From Fuscovulum blasticum DSM 2131 (GTDB taxonomy: Bacteria > Pseudomonadota > Alphaproteobacteria > Rhodobacterales > Rhodobacteraceae): a stretch of DNA of 64,000 bases. Under the pieces are notes generated by a model. That model saw only the letters and a program-made list of their open reading frames with translations. It made no database searches and was not told the origin of the DNA. The translations under genes and the position numbers were made by a program. How positions within the stretch are numbered: the stretch's first letter is position 1; each line of letters opens with the position of its first letter. Shown here one piece after another: positions 53,340 to 62,574 of the stretch. The DNA lies in assembly GCF_003034965.1 (NCBI RefSeq), contig NZ_PZKE01000001.1, positions 124,001 to 188,000 on the forward strand. Reading direction: 5' to 3'.

Positions 53340-53852
53340 TTGGATCTGATCGTGACACCGCATGGCGATGGCTATCAGGCCAGCTATGGGAGCAAGACCT
53401 GGCGCGCCGCCGTGGGCCGGGGCGGCATTGCCGTGAAGGGGGGCGAAGGCGATGGCATCAGCCCGATCGGCTGCTGGCCGATCCGCCGGGTGTTCTACCG
53501 CGCCGACCGGCTGGCTGGCCCGCCGACCTCCGCCTTTCCCTGCACCCCGATCGACCCGGCGGATGGCTGGTGCGACGCGCCGGATCACCCCGAGTATAAC
53601 CGGCTTGTCCGCCTGCCCTTTGCCGCCAGCCATGAAGAGATGTGGCGCGAAGATCACCTGTATGACATCGTTGTCGTGCTGGGGCAGAATGATGATCCGG
53701 TGGTGGCAGGCGCCGGCAGCGCGATCTTTCTGCATGTGGCCCGGGCCGAATATTCCCCGACCGCCGGCTGCGCCGCCCTGTCCCTGACCGATCTGCAAGA
53801 CTTCCTGTCGGAGGCAACGCCCGACACCCTGCTGTGCTTCAAGGCGCAGTAA
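53340..53852 (+). CDS. YkuD-type L,D-transpeptidase-like protein without signal peptide
   Basis: The 170-residue protein has the YkuD catalytic motif: His132 (IFLHVARAEYSP), Ser139 and the Cys144 nucleophile (TAGCAAL). YkuD enzymes form or cut bonds at the mDAP carboxyl of murein peptides. This copy has no signal peptide or membrane anchor, unlike cell-wall L,D-transpeptidases, and lies in a peptide-import operon. A cytosolic L,D-carboxypeptidase or peptide-editing role is therefore possible. The TTG start is supported by GAAGGGAGCC seven bases upstream. Confidence 0.85.
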   Translation: MDLIVTPHGDGYQASYGSKTWRAAVGRGGIAVKGGEGDGISPIGCWPIRRVFYRADRLAGPPTSAFPCTPIDPADGWCDAPDHPEYNRLVRLPFAASHEEMWREDHLYDIVVVLGQNDDPVVAGAGSAIFLHVARAEYSPTAGCAALSLTDLQDFLSEATPDTLLCFKAQ

Positions 53853-53857
53853 CGACC

Positions 53858-55435
53858 ATGACCAAACTGGATCTTGCCGCGCTGGACCATGCGCTGAACC
53901 TGCTTCCGGGCCAGCATCGCGGGCCGGCCGGGGTGGCGGGTGTCGTCAAGGACGGACAGGTGATTGCCCGGCGCGCCTGGGGCTTTGCCGACATGTATCG
54001 GCACCTGCCGATGACCACGCAGACGCGGCTGCCGATCTGTTCGATCTCGAAGCACATGACCTGCGTGCTGCTTCTGGACCTGTTCGATGACCCCGAGGTT
54101 CTGGCCCCGCTGCTGCCCGATCTGCTACCGAACCACGCCGCGCCGCTGCCGACAGTGGCGCACCTGTGCCATAACCAGTCTGGCCTGCGGGATTACTGGG
54201 CGCTGACAGTCCTGCACGGGGCAGAGCCGGAAGGCATTTTCACGGAAGAGGATGGCCTGACCCTTCTGGCGCAGGCCAAGGGCGGGCATTTCCCGCCGGG
54301 CCAGCATTACGCCTATTGCAACGGAAACTTCCGCCTGCTGGCAGACCTGATCCGCCGCGCCACGGGGCGCGACTTCGGCGATCTGCTGCGCGAACGCATC
54401 TTCCGGCCCGCGAACATGGCCACCGCCGCGCTTGCCCCCGACACGCGCAAACCGCTGGATGATGTGGTTGGCTATGAGGGCAATGACGAAGTTGGCTTCC
54501 TGCCGGCCAAAAGCGGTTTGCACTGGTTCGGAGATGCCGGCATCTCGGCCTCGCTTGACGATATGCTGGCCTGGGAATGCCATATCGACGCCACACGGGA
54601 TAACCCCGACAGCCTGTATAACCGCATCTCCGGTCCGGTCAGCTTCACCGATGGCACGCCGGCGGCCTATGGCTACGGGCTGCGCCGCGACGTGCTGGCC
54701 GGATATGAGGTCACCAGCCACGGCGGCGGTCTGCGGGGGTTCTGCTCGTTCCGGCTGCATGTTGCGACCGAACGCCTGTCGGTCGTGGTGATCTTCAACC
54801 ACGAGGCCAGCGCCATGCGCGCCGCCTGGTCCCTGATGGGGGCGACCCTGGGGTGCCGGGTTGGGGAACCCGCCCTGGCTGCCAGCGGGTGGAACGGGCT
54901 GTGGCTCGACGAAGAACAGAAACTTCTGGTCAGGACGGGCGATCATCCGGCCGGCGTCCGCCTGCACTACGCCCCGTCCCCCACGGTTCTGCCGCTGCTG
55001 TCGGGCGATGTGGCCCAGGGCTATGGCATTGAGCTGTGCCGCAACGAGGGCGTTCTGCGGATGGACCGCAAGGCCGAGAACCTGCGGGTTGTGGCCCGGG
55101 CCGTTACGTCGCTTGACTGGGCAGACGGAACCGAGCTGGCGGGACACTACCAGTCGGACGAACTGGGAACCTCGCTTGAGATCCGCTTCCGCGACGGGGC
55201 CGCCTACGTCACCTTCACCGGGATGCTGGGAACCGGCCCGATGGAGCGGATGTATCCGCTTGCCCGCGATCTGTGGACCATCACCAGCCGCCGCGCCATG
55301 GATGCCGCCCCCCCGGGGGAATGGACAGTGCTGATCGAGCGGGACGGCGAAGGCTGCGTCCGCGGTCTGGTGATCGGATGCTGGCTTGCCAGAAAGATCA
55401 GCTATCGCCGAACCGGGGCACCGTCGGGGGTCTGA
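53858..55435 (+). CDS. D-aminopeptidase (family S12, DAP type)
   Basis: The product is 525 residues. The catalytic motifs SISK (Ser62, Lys65), YCN (Tyr153, Asn155) and HGGG (His288) match those known for the Ochrobactrum D-aminopeptidase, including the spacing. C-terminal beta-barrel domains (about 335-520) that block large peptides are also present. The enzyme releases N-terminal D-amino acids, chiefly D-Ala, from peptides. There is no signal peptide, so it would act in the cytosol on peptides brought in by the adjacent importer. Confidence 0.92.
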   Translation: MTKLDLAALDHALNLLPGQHRGPAGVAGVVKDGQVIARRAWGFADMYRHLPMTTQTRLPICSISKHMTCVLLLDLFDDPEVLAPLLPDLLPNHAAPLPTVAHLCHNQSGLRDYWALTVLHGAEPEGIFTEEDGLTLLAQAKGGHFPPGQHYAYCNGNFRLLADLIRRATGRDFGDLLRERIFRPANMATAALAPDTRKPLDDVVGYEGNDEVGFLPAKSGLHWFGDAGISASLDDMLAWECHIDATRDNPDSLYNRISGPVSFTDGTPAAYGYGLRRDVLAGYEVTSHGGGLRGFCSFRLHVATERLSVVVIFNHEASAMRAAWSLMGATLGCRVGEPALAASGWNGLWLDEEQKLLVRTGDHPAGVRLHYAPSPTVLPLLSGDVAQGYGIELCRNEGVLRMDRKAENLRVVARAVTSLDWADGTELAGHYQSDELGTSLEIRFRDGAAYVTFTGMLGTGPMERMYPLARDLWTITSRRAMDAAPPGEWTVLIERDGEGCVRGLVIGCWLARKISYRRTGAPSGV

Positions 55436-55477
55436 CCGGCACAGCGCGGGTTTCCCCCGGCAATCAGGTTCGCGGCG

Positions 55478-56506
55478 TCAGCGCGCGCCCCAGGTATCGC
55501 TCAGCCGGTATCCTTCGGGCCAGGGGTCCGAGGGATCAAGCAGATGCTGATGGATGCCGGTAATCCAGCCCCTGCCGGAAATTTCGGGCAGGATGGCGGG
55601 CAGGTCGCCAACCCGCGTTGTTCCAAGGATGCGCCCGGCAAAGGTGGAGTCAATCAGCGAAACCGCCGTCAGACGATCCCCCACCGCCATTTCGCCGCGC
55701 GCGTGCAACACGGCCATGCGCGCCGAAAGTGCGGTGCCTGTGGGGGAGCGGTCCACCTTTCCGGGCCGGATGGCCACGGCAGACCGGGCGCGCAGTTCGG
55801 TGCCGTCGCGGCTGACAGGGCCGGCGAACAGGCAGAACGAGAAATGCCGCCAATCCGGGTTTTCGGGGTGGTGGAAGCCAAGCTGTTCGGTGCCCGCGCG
55901 GGTGATCCGGGTTCCCAGCCGGGCGATGTCATGCGCCTCATCCGGGGTCAGGGCGAAGCCAAGCGCCCGGGCATCGACAAACACGAAGCTGTCGCCGCCA
56001 TACGCGGTATCAACGGTCAGCGTGCCAAGCCCCTCGACCTCGAGCCGGGCATCCAGACGGGCCGCGAAACTGGGCAGGTTCTGCACGAAGATACGTTCGG
56101 CCTTGCCATTGCGACATTCCGCACGCACGCGCACCAGACCGCCCGGCGCTTCAAGCGTGATCTGCGTCTCGGGTTCCGTCATCGGCAGGATGCCACTGTC
56201 CAGCAGGACGGTTGCCACGCAGATCGAGTTCGAGCCGGACATCGGGGGGGTGTCTTCGGGCTCCATGATGATGAAACCCGCGTCGGCCTGGGGGTGCTTG
56301 GGCGGCACCAGCAGATTGACATGACGGAAGACGCCCCCGCGCGGTTCGTTCAGGACGAAGTTCCGCAATGTCTGGTCCTGGGCAATCCAGCGCGATTGTT
56401 CCCAAAGGGTTGCGCCGGGTGGCGGGGTGACGCCGCCGACGATCACATCGCCCACCTCGCCCTCGGCATGGGCGGAGATCACATGAATGGTCTTGCTTGA
56501 CCGCAT
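55478..56506 (-). CDS. proline racemase family protein with Ser90/Thr256 active-site pair
   Basis: The 342-residue enzyme has the proline racemase fold. The two positions that hold catalytic cysteines in racemases and epimerases are Ser90 ([13 protein letters not shown]) and Thr256 ([14 protein letters not shown]). Known family members use Cys/Cys (racemase, 4-hydroxyproline epimerase), Ser/Cys or Cys/Thr (trans-3-hydroxy-L-proline dehydratase). The Ser/Thr pair has neither thiol, so a plain racemase role is unlikely; a dehydratase on trans-3-hydroxyproline or a new substrate is the best guess. It is the last gene of the leftward hydroxyproline block, downstream of aconitase X. Confidence 0.85.
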   Translation of the reverse strand: MRSSKTIHVISAHAEGEVGDVIVGGVTPPPGATLWEQSRWIAQDQTLRNFVLNEPRGGVFRHVNLLVPPKHPQADAGFIIMEPEDTPPMSGSNSICVATVLLDSGILPMTEPETQITLEAPGGLVRVRAECRNGKAERIFVQNLPSFAARLDARLEVEGLGTLTVDTAYGGDSFVFVDARALGFALTPDEAHDIARLGTRITRAGTEQLGFHHPENPDWRHFSFCLFAGPVSRDGTELRARSAVAIRPGKVDRSPTGTALSARMAVLHARGEMAVGDRLTAVSLIDSTFAGRILGTTRVGDLPAILPEISGRGWITGIHQHLLDPSDPWPEGYRLSDTWGAR

Positions 56507-56516
56507 CGCGTTCCCC

Positions 56517-58193
56517 TTACATCAGCCAGTCGGGCAGTTTGCGCGGCGCGTGGCCCGTGACGGCGGCGGCGGCACAGGCGGCAAGGCTGCCGAAGCGCAC
56601 GGCGCGGCCGGAAAGGCCCGGCCCATAATGGGCGTATTTGCCCGAATTCGTCATCACCGTGCGCGTGGTCGGCGGGAAGACCGGCTCGGAGATGGAGCAC
56701 CAGCACAGGTCGGGCAGCACCTGCACACCGGCCTGCTGCAGCCGTTCCAGCGTGCCATCGGCGCGGGCCCGGGCAATGACGGCACGCCCTGCGGTGACGA
56801 TGGTGGACACCCGGACGCGCCGCCCTTGCAGGGCATCGGCCAGCGCGCGGCATTCATCCAATGAGGCATGTGGGCTTCCGATGGCGATCAGTTCCACCGC
56901 TTCGGGCCCGTCGTTCAGAAGCTGCCAGCCGGCCACCAGATCGGACCTGGCAAGCCGGACCAGATCGGCGTCCGGGGCAATCTGACCGGCCTCGGGCGTG
57001 ATGCAGTCAACGTGCAGCATGGGTGCAGCGGAGGTAGTACCAAAAGCTGCACACAGCGCCTTGAGGTTTTCCGGCACCGGCCCGGCAGGCGCCAGACCTT
57101 TCAGGACGGGAATCCGGTCTGGCGCGATCTTGCCCGCCAGATAGCCGACGAGCGGCCAGAAGGAATCATCCACTCCGGCGGGCAACTCGACCTCGATGAT
57201 CCGCCGCGCCTGACGGTCTGCATCGCGATAGACCCCGGACAGGGGCGCGCGTCCGGTCAGGGCGATGCACAGATCCAGAAAGTCGGGGTGCTTGGCGGTG
57301 CGGGCCCCCAGCACGCTGTTGGCATAGATCACCGCGTTCGATTCAGACCAGGCGATGGCCTCGCCCTCGGTGGGTGCGGTGTCCAGCAGATAGGGCGAAC
57401 AGGTGAAGGTCGGCTGGCACCCCATGCGGACATAGGCATCGGCCAGCCGCTGCGCGGGGCCGCCAAAGGACGGCGGCACACCCTGTTGCCGCCAGTTGGC
57501 ATGATCGACCGAGATGGCGTTCATCGTGGTGGGTATCCGCACGCGGGCGCCCATGTCGGCCATCTTCTCGGCGAAGGTCAGGTTGGCGGGGCTCGCGTAG
57601 ATGCAGCCGTCAATATGGCCCTGGCTGACGGGGATCAGCCGTTCCGCGCCCTGATTGGCCGCCATGCCACACAGGATGCGCATGGCCTGCGCCACCGCTT
57701 CGCCTTGCGAGCCGTCCAGCATGGCGCGATCTTCGGCAGACAGGGCGGGGCCGTCCACGGTGGCGGACACCGCGGGGATGGTCAGCCCGTCTGCCACGAT
57801 TCCGCTTTCGTCGATGCGGGCGGACTGCGCGCCGGAAAGCGCATCAAAGGCGTCCTGCGTCAGACGCAGCACGGGCAGGGTCTTGCCGAACATGCCGGCG
57901 GCAACCATCGCGCCCAGGGTCACCACATCTTCGGGTTCGGCAAAGACCAGCGCGGCCGGGGCGCGGCCGTTCAGCACCATGTCGAGAAGAACGCCCGACC
58001 CGGTGCAAGACCCCCGCGTTCCCGGAATGACCAGAATACGCCCGACCAGGCTTTGGCCGGCCAGCGGGTGATGCACGTCGATCACCCGGCCGGTTGCCGG
58101 GTCAACCCCGCCCCAGAAGCTGATCGGTTCGCGACAGGCCAGAATGGCCCCCTCGGCCAGCCCCGGCAGGATGATCTGCGCCTGCCCCGTCAC
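56517..58193 (-). CDS. aconitase X, fused small and large domains (cis-3-hydroxy-L-proline dehydratase family)
   Basis: The protein has 558 residues. The N-terminal swivel domain (about 1-140, [17 protein letters not shown] and [15 protein letters not shown] with Cys63) is fused to the catalytic aconitase X domain (about 145-558, with [19 protein letters not shown] and [13 protein letters not shown]). Single-chain (type I) aconitase X from Agrobacterium dehydrates cis-3-hydroxy-L-proline to pyrroline-2-carboxylate using an iron-sulfur cluster. Its start overlaps the epimerase stop by four bases. Activity on another hydroxy acid cannot be excluded. Confidence 0.9.
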   Translation of the reverse strand: MTGQAQIILPGLAEGAILACREPISFWGGVDPATGRVIDVHHPLAGQSLVGRILVIPGTRGSCTGSGVLLDMVLNGRAPAALVFAEPEDVVTLGAMVAAGMFGKTLPVLRLTQDAFDALSGAQSARIDESGIVADGLTIPAVSATVDGPALSAEDRAMLDGSQGEAVAQAMRILCGMAANQGAERLIPVSQGHIDGCIYASPANLTFAEKMADMGARVRIPTTMNAISVDHANWRQQGVPPSFGGPAQRLADAYVRMGCQPTFTCSPYLLDTAPTEGEAIAWSESNAVIYANSVLGARTAKHPDFLDLCIALTGRAPLSGVYRDADRQARRIIEVELPAGVDDSFWPLVGYLAGKIAPDRIPVLKGLAPAGPVPENLKALCAAFGTTSAAPMLHVDCITPEAGQIAPDADLVRLARSDLVAGWQLLNDGPEAVELIAIGSPHASLDECRALADALQGRRVRVSTIVTAGRAVIARARADGTLERLQQAGVQVLPDLCWCSISEPVFPPTTRTVMTNSGKYAHYGPGLSGRAVRFGSLAACAAAAVTGHAPRKLPDWLM

Positions 58194-59191
58194 CGGACCA
58201 CGAACCCATGCGCGAAGGGATCGCGGTCATCAATGAAGATGGTGTTGTACCCTGTCATCCGGGCCCAGCCTGCGATTGACGGAATGATGGCCGGGCGATC
58301 CCCGACGCGGGAGGCATCTTCCACCCGGCCCTTGAAGATGGAGCCGATGATGGATTCATGCCAGAATTCATCACCGACCTTCAGCTTGCCCTTGGCGGCA
58401 AGCTGCGCCATGCGCGCCGACGTGCCGGTTCCGCAGGGGCTGCGGTCAATGGCCTTGTCGCCATAGAACACCGCGTTGCGGGCATGGGCGCCCTGAACCG
58501 TGGGCTGGCCCGTCCACTGAATATGGCTGAGGCCGTTGATCGCCGGATGCTCGGGGTGGACGAATTCATACTTGGCATTCAGCGCGGCCCGAAGCCGGGG
58601 CGAGAAGCCGACCAGTTCGCCCGCGGTGAAATCGGCCATGTCGCGGAAGTTCTTTTGCGGTTCGACGATGGCATAGAAATTGCCGCCATAGGCCACATCG
58701 ACCACGATTTCACCCAGACCCTCGACCTCGGCCGTCAGGCCCTCGGCATAAAGGAACGAGGGCACGTTGGTCAGGCGCACTTCTTCGACAAAGCGCCCCT
58801 CTTGCCGATAGGCAATGTCGACCCGGCCCGCCGGCGCCTCGATGGCCAGGCGGCCGGGCGCGCGGGGCGTGATCAGGCCGTTCTCGATGCCCATCGTGAT
58901 GGTTCCGATGGTGCCGTGCCCGCACATCGGCAGGCAGCCCGAGGTTTCGATGAACAGCACGGCGACATCGCAATCGGGGCGGGTCGGCGGATAAAGGATC
59001 GAGCCCGACATCATGTCATGGCCGCGCGGTTCGAACATCAGCCCGGTGCGAATCCAGTCATAGTCGCGCAGGAAATGGGCGCGACGCTCCAGCATGTTCG
59101 CCCCTTCCAGCCGCGGACCGCCGCCCGCCACCAGCCGGACGGGGTTGCCGCAGGTATGACCATCAATGCAGGAGAAGGTATGCGTTGCCAT
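58190..59191 (-). CDS. 4-hydroxyproline 2-epimerase (proline racemase family, Cys/Cys)
   Basis: The 333-residue enzyme has both catalytic cysteines: Cys90 ([11 protein letters not shown]) and Cys253 ([14 protein letters not shown]). The N terminus [18 protein letters not shown] is that of 4-hydroxyproline epimerases. It would turn trans-4-hydroxy-L-proline into the cis-4-D form, the substrate of the flavoenzyme encoded eight bases upstream. The ATG at 59191 gives the standard start; an upstream in-frame start at 59233 overlaps the preceding gene and is not used. Confidence 0.93.
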   Translation of the reverse strand: MATHTFSCIDGHTCGNPVRLVAGGGPRLEGANMLERRAHFLRDYDWIRTGLMFEPRGHDMMSGSILYPPTRPDCDVAVLFIETSGCLPMCGHGTIGTITMGIENGLITPRAPGRLAIEAPAGRVDIAYRQEGRFVEEVRLTNVPSFLYAEGLTAEVEGLGEIVVDVAYGGNFYAIVEPQKNFRDMADFTAGELVGFSPRLRAALNAKYEFVHPEHPAINGLSHIQWTGQPTVQGAHARNAVFYGDKAIDRSPCGTGTSARMAQLAAKGKLKVGDEFWHESIIGSIFKGRVEDASRVGDRPAIIPSIAGWARMTGYNTIFIDDRDPFAHGFVVR

Positions 59192-59198
59192 GGGGGCC

Positions 59199-60455
59199 TC
59201 AGAACCGTTGGGGCGAGAAGGGGGCAAGATCAAGGGCGGCGGGTCTGCCGGTCAGCAGGTCGGCCACGATCCGCGCCGTTCCGGCGGATTGGGTCAGGCC
59301 AAGATGGCCGTGACCAAAGGCGTAAAGGACGCGCGGCGTTGCCCGCGATGCCCCGATGGCGGGCAGGCTGTCGGGCAGCGAGGGGCGGAAGCCCATCCAT
59401 TGCGTTCCCCCCGTGGCCCTGAGACCGGGAAGGAAGCCCTGCGCCTTTTTCAGCATCACCTCGGCGCGGCGATAGTTTGGCGGCCGTTTCAGCCCGCCAA
59501 GTTCGACCGCGCCGCCAACCCGGATGCCGGTTGACAGGCGGGTGACCACAAACCCGTGGCCGCCAAAGGTGATCTGCGTGCGCAGGTCAAAGGCATCGGG
59601 CGGAAGCGTGGTGTTGTAGCCGCGTTCGGTTTCCAGCGGAATCCGGTCGCCAAGGCTGCGCGCGATCAGATGCGAATGGGCGCCGGCGGCCAGCACCACC
59701 TTGCCGGCCCGCAGCGCGGGCCCGCCCACGACCGCGATTTCCACCCCGTCGCCCTGCGGGGCCAGCGCCCCGACCTGCGCCAGCACGATGCGGCCGCCCC
59801 GGCCACGGAACCGTTCGGCCAGCGCAAGGGTGTAAAGGCGCGGATCGGCGATGGAATACCAGCCCGGCGTGAAGGTGCCGCGCACAAAGCGGGGGGACAG
59901 GCCGGGTTGCAGCTCGGCCATTTCTTCGGCGCCCATGTGCCGGAAGGCGATGCCATGCGCGGCGCGGACCTGCCAGCCCGGGCGCGCGGTCTCGAACTCG
60001 GCCTCGGATTCATAGACCTGAAGGTTGCCGTCCTTGCGCAGCATCGGCAGGGTGCCGGTTGCCTGCAGGAAGGGTTCAAGCTCGGCCTTGGACAGATCCA
60101 TCAGCGCGGTCTGCGCCACCGTGGAGGCCGCCACCTGCGCGGGCCGGCAAGCCCGCCAGAACCGGAACAGCCAGGGCGCGATGGCCGGCGCATAGGCCGG
60201 CGGAATGGTCAGCGGGCCGGTTGCATCCAGCAGCCAGCGGGGCGCCTTGCGCAACATGCCCGGCGAAGCCAGTGGCAGGATGTCGGTGAAGGCGAAGGCC
60301 CCCGCGTTGCCGGCCGATGCCCCGGCGGCGGGGCCTTCCCTGTCAACTACAGTGACGGTCAGGCCACGGTCCTGCAAGGCCAGCGCGATGGAGAGGCCCA
60401 CCACGCCGGCCCCGATCACAAGGGCATCGGTGGCATCGGATTCGGTTTGCATCAT
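59199..60455 (-). CDS. DadA-like FAD-dependent D-amino acid dehydrogenase (probable D-hydroxyproline dehydrogenase)
   Basis: The product is 418 residues. The FAD fold is DALVIGAGVVGLSIALALQDRG with an acidic end (VVDREG). GRGGRIVLAQVGAL and RGYNTTLPPDAFDL are DAO-type segments, and a C-terminal AFGHGHLGLTQSAGTARIVADLL closes the cofactor site. Between transport and epimerase genes, the likely role is oxidation of cis-4-hydroxy-D-proline to pyrroline-4-hydroxy-2-carboxylate. A general D-amino acid dehydrogenase role is the alternative. No membrane helix is seen. It follows the ATPase stop by three bases. Confidence 0.9.
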   Translation of the reverse strand: MMQTESDATDALVIGAGVVGLSIALALQDRGLTVTVVDREGPAAGASAGNAGAFAFTDILPLASPGMLRKAPRWLLDATGPLTIPPAYAPAIAPWLFRFWRACRPAQVAASTVAQTALMDLSKAELEPFLQATGTLPMLRKDGNLQVYESEAEFETARPGWQVRAAHGIAFRHMGAEEMAELQPGLSPRFVRGTFTPGWYSIADPRLYTLALAERFRGRGGRIVLAQVGALAPQGDGVEIAVVGGPALRAGKVVLAAGAHSHLIARSLGDRIPLETERGYNTTLPPDAFDLRTQITFGGHGFVVTRLSTGIRVGGAVELGGLKRPPNYRRAEVMLKKAQGFLPGLRATGGTQWMGFRPSLPDSLPAIGASRATPRVLYAFGHGHLGLTQSAGTARIVADLLTGRPAALDLAPFSPQRF

Positions 60456-60458
60456 GGT

Positions 60459-61181
60459 TCAGTGCGTGGCGGCCAGGAACTTTTGCAGTTCCGGGTCTTT
60501 CGGCGCGCCGAACAGTTGTTCGGGCGGCGCGATTTCCGCCATCACCCCCTTGTGGAAGAAGGCCACGCGGTCGGACACTTCGCGCGCGAATTTCATTTCG
60601 TGGGTGACGCAGATCATCGTCATGCCTTCCGAGGCCAGCATCCGCAGCGTATCCAGCACTTCGCCCACCAGTTGCGGGTCCAGCGCGGAAGTCACCTCGT
60701 CGAACAGCATGTAGTCGGGCGACATGGCCAGCGCGCGGGCGATGGCCATCCGCTGCTGCTGCCCGCCCGACAGGCGCGAGGGATAGACGGCCAGCTTGTC
60801 GCCCAGACCGACGTGCTTCAACTGGCGCACGGCTTCCGCTTCGGCTTCGGATTTCGGGCGTTTCAGCACCTTGACCTGCGCCAGCATCACATTTTCCAGC
60901 ACGGTCAGGTGCGGAAAGGCGTTCCATTGCTGGAACACGATGCCGATCTTCTGGCGCAGCCGGTTCAGGTCGGTGGTCTTGGCGTGAACCTCGACCCCGT
61001 CAACGACGATGCGCCCGCTGTCGATGGGTTCCAGCCCGTTGATGCAGGTGAGCAGGGTGGACTTGCCCGAGCCCGAACCGCCGATGACGGTCAGCACCTC
61101 TCCTTTGGCGACGGTCAGGTTGATGCCTTTCAGCACCTCGAGCGGGCCGAAGGATTTGCGGACATTCTCGATCTCAATCAT
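60459..61181 (-). CDS. polar amino acid ABC transporter ATP-binding protein (GlnQ-like)
   Basis: The 240-residue protein has Walker A GGSGSGKS (about 34-41), signature LSGGQQQRMAIARALA, Walker B MLFDEVTSALDP and the switch histidine in VTHEMKFA. It powers import by the two permeases encoded upstream, with an 8-base overlap with the second. The substrate is presumably hydroxyproline or a related imino acid, judged from its neighbours. Confidence 0.95.
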   Translation of the reverse strand: MIEIENVRKSFGPLEVLKGINLTVAKGEVLTVIGGSGSGKSTLLTCINGLEPIDSGRIVVDGVEVHAKTTDLNRLRQKIGIVFQQWNAFPHLTVLENVMLAQVKVLKRPKSEAEAEAVRQLKHVGLGDKLAVYPSRLSGGQQQRMAIARALAMSPDYMLFDEVTSALDPQLVGEVLDTLRMLASEGMTMICVTHEMKFAREVSDRVAFFHKGVMAEIAPPEQLFGAPKDPELQKFLAATH

Positions 61182-61827
61182 TGGACCACCGTTTTTCCAG
61201 GTAACCGCCCAGCCGGGCGATCGGGAAGGAGATGACGAAGTAGAACAGACCGCAGATCATCAGCAGGAACAGCGGTTCCTGAAGGCGGGTGATCAGGATC
61301 TGGGTGGATTTCAGCAGCTCCACCACCTGCACGACATAGACGAGGGCCGAGTCCTTCATCACGCCCAGCGCAAGGCCGATCCAGGACGGCAGAGCGACGC
61401 GGGTCGCCAGCGGCATCACGATGTTGCGCATGTCCTGCGCCCAGGTCATGCCCAGCGACCGGGCGGCGCGGCGCAGGGTGGGCGGCACCGCCTCGATCGC
61501 GCCGCGCACGATTTCGGCGCAATAGGCGGCGGTGTAGAACGACAGCACCGCACAGGCCACCGAGAAGCCCGAGATGCGCCAGCCCAGAACCGTGGTGACG
61601 AAGGCATTGGCCAGCACAAGCTGGATCAGCAGCGGGATGGAGCGGAAGACATCCAGCGCGAAGGTGATGGGGGCGGCCCACCACGGGCCGATCTGGTAAC
61701 GGATCACGCCGAAGGCGATGCCCATCACCGTGCCGAAGAACACGGAAATGGCGGTGACGACCAGTGTCATCCCGGCGCCTTTTGCCAGGAAGATCAGATC
61801 GTTGACGTTAAGGGCCGTATCAAGCAT
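61174..61827 (-). CDS. polar amino acid ABC transporter permease (HisM/GlnP type)
   Basis: The 217-residue inner-membrane protein has about five segments and the EAA loop IEAVPPTLRRAARSLGMTWAQDMRNIVMPLA. It pairs with the permease encoded upstream as the membrane channel. It is spaced 12 bases from that gene and overlaps the ATPase gene by eight bases. Confidence 0.93.
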   Translation of the reverse strand: MLDTALNVNDLIFLAKGAGMTLVVTAISVFFGTVMGIAFGVIRYQIGPWWAAPITFALDVFRSIPLLIQLVLANAFVTTVLGWRISGFSVACAVLSFYTAAYCAEIVRGAIEAVPPTLRRAARSLGMTWAQDMRNIVMPLATRVALPSWIGLALGVMKDSALVYVVQVVELLKSTQILITRLQEPLFLLMICGLFYFVISFPIARLGGYLEKRWSND

Positions 61828-61839
61828 CGCAGACCCCCC

Positions 61840-62505
61840 TCAATACCGGAACAGCCGGGCCGCAAGCAGGCGGGCCGAAAGGGTGATGGTCTTGGTGATC
61901 AGGTAGAAGATCACCGCGGCGATGGCGAAAAGTTCGAAGGTGCGGAAGGTGCGGGCGTTCAGTTCGCTGGTGACACCGTAAAGATCGGTGTTCATGGCAA
62001 CCACGGCCCCGAGCGATGTCATCAGGATGGCCCAGACCATCTGGTTCGTCATGGGCAGGAAGGAAATCCGCAGCATCTGCGGCATGATCACGTTGCGGAA
62101 GGCCTGAAAGCCGCTCATCCCAAGCGAGCGGGCGGCGCGGGTCTGGGTTTCGGGTATGGCCTTGAGGGCGCCCCGGAAATTCTCGGCCAGATAGCCCGCG
62201 TTGTTGAAGGCGATACCGATCAGCAGCGAGAGATAGGGCGAAAGATGGACCCCAAACCCGCCCAGGCCGAAGTGAACCATGTAGATCTGGAACAGGGCCG
62301 GCGTGTTGCGCGCGATTTCGACCCAGGTTGTTGCCACCGCACCCAGCAGGCGGTTGCCGGATTGTCGGAACAAGGTCAGCGCCATGGCGATGAGGATGCC
62401 GATCAGCATCGACAGCACCGCGATCTCGATGGTCACAAGCGCGCCTTCAAGCATCTGCGGAAGCGAGTCGAGGGCCTGGCTCCAGCGAAAACGATAGTTG
62501 AACAT
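61840..62505 (-). CDS. polar amino acid ABC transporter permease (HisQ/GlnP type)
   Basis: The 221-residue inner-membrane protein has the conserved start FNYRFRWSQALDSLPQMLEGALVTIEI and the EAA loop LKAIPETQTRAARSLGMSGFQAFRNVIMP. The frame is open to 62562, but the ATG at 62505 begins the standard segment. It is the second gene of the transport unit, 69 bases after the binding-protein gene. Confidence 0.93.
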   Translation of the reverse strand: MFNYRFRWSQALDSLPQMLEGALVTIEIAVLSMLIGILIAMALTLFRQSGNRLLGAVATTWVEIARNTPALFQIYMVHFGLGGFGVHLSPYLSLLIGIAFNNAGYLAENFRGALKAIPETQTRAARSLGMSGFQAFRNVIMPQMLRISFLPMTNQMVWAILMTSLGAVVAMNTDLYGVTSELNARTFRTFELFAIAAVIFYLITKTITLSARLLAARLFRY

Positions 62506-62574
62506 GGCCACCCCAGATCCGTGAACGCCAAGGCGATGCGGGGGGCTACCCCCGCATCGCATCCTGTCTGAAGA

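Noticed and set aside
55478-56506. Plain proline racemase or 4-hydroxyproline epimerase
   Set aside because: Both catalytic cysteine positions are replaced (Ser90, Thr256), whereas the paralogue at 58190-59191 keeps both.
56868-58466. Open frame of about 530 codons antisense to aconitase X
   Set aside because: No motifs; the sense strand encodes a complete aconitase X.
59556-61235. Open frame of about 560 codons on the + strand
   Set aside because: It lies antisense to the flavoenzyme and ABC ATPase genes, both with intact catalytic motifs, and has no recognisable domain.
61009-62571. Open frame of about 520 codons on the + strand over the permease genes
   Set aside because: The His/Gln/Asp-rich translation is typical of antisense frames in GC-rich DNA.
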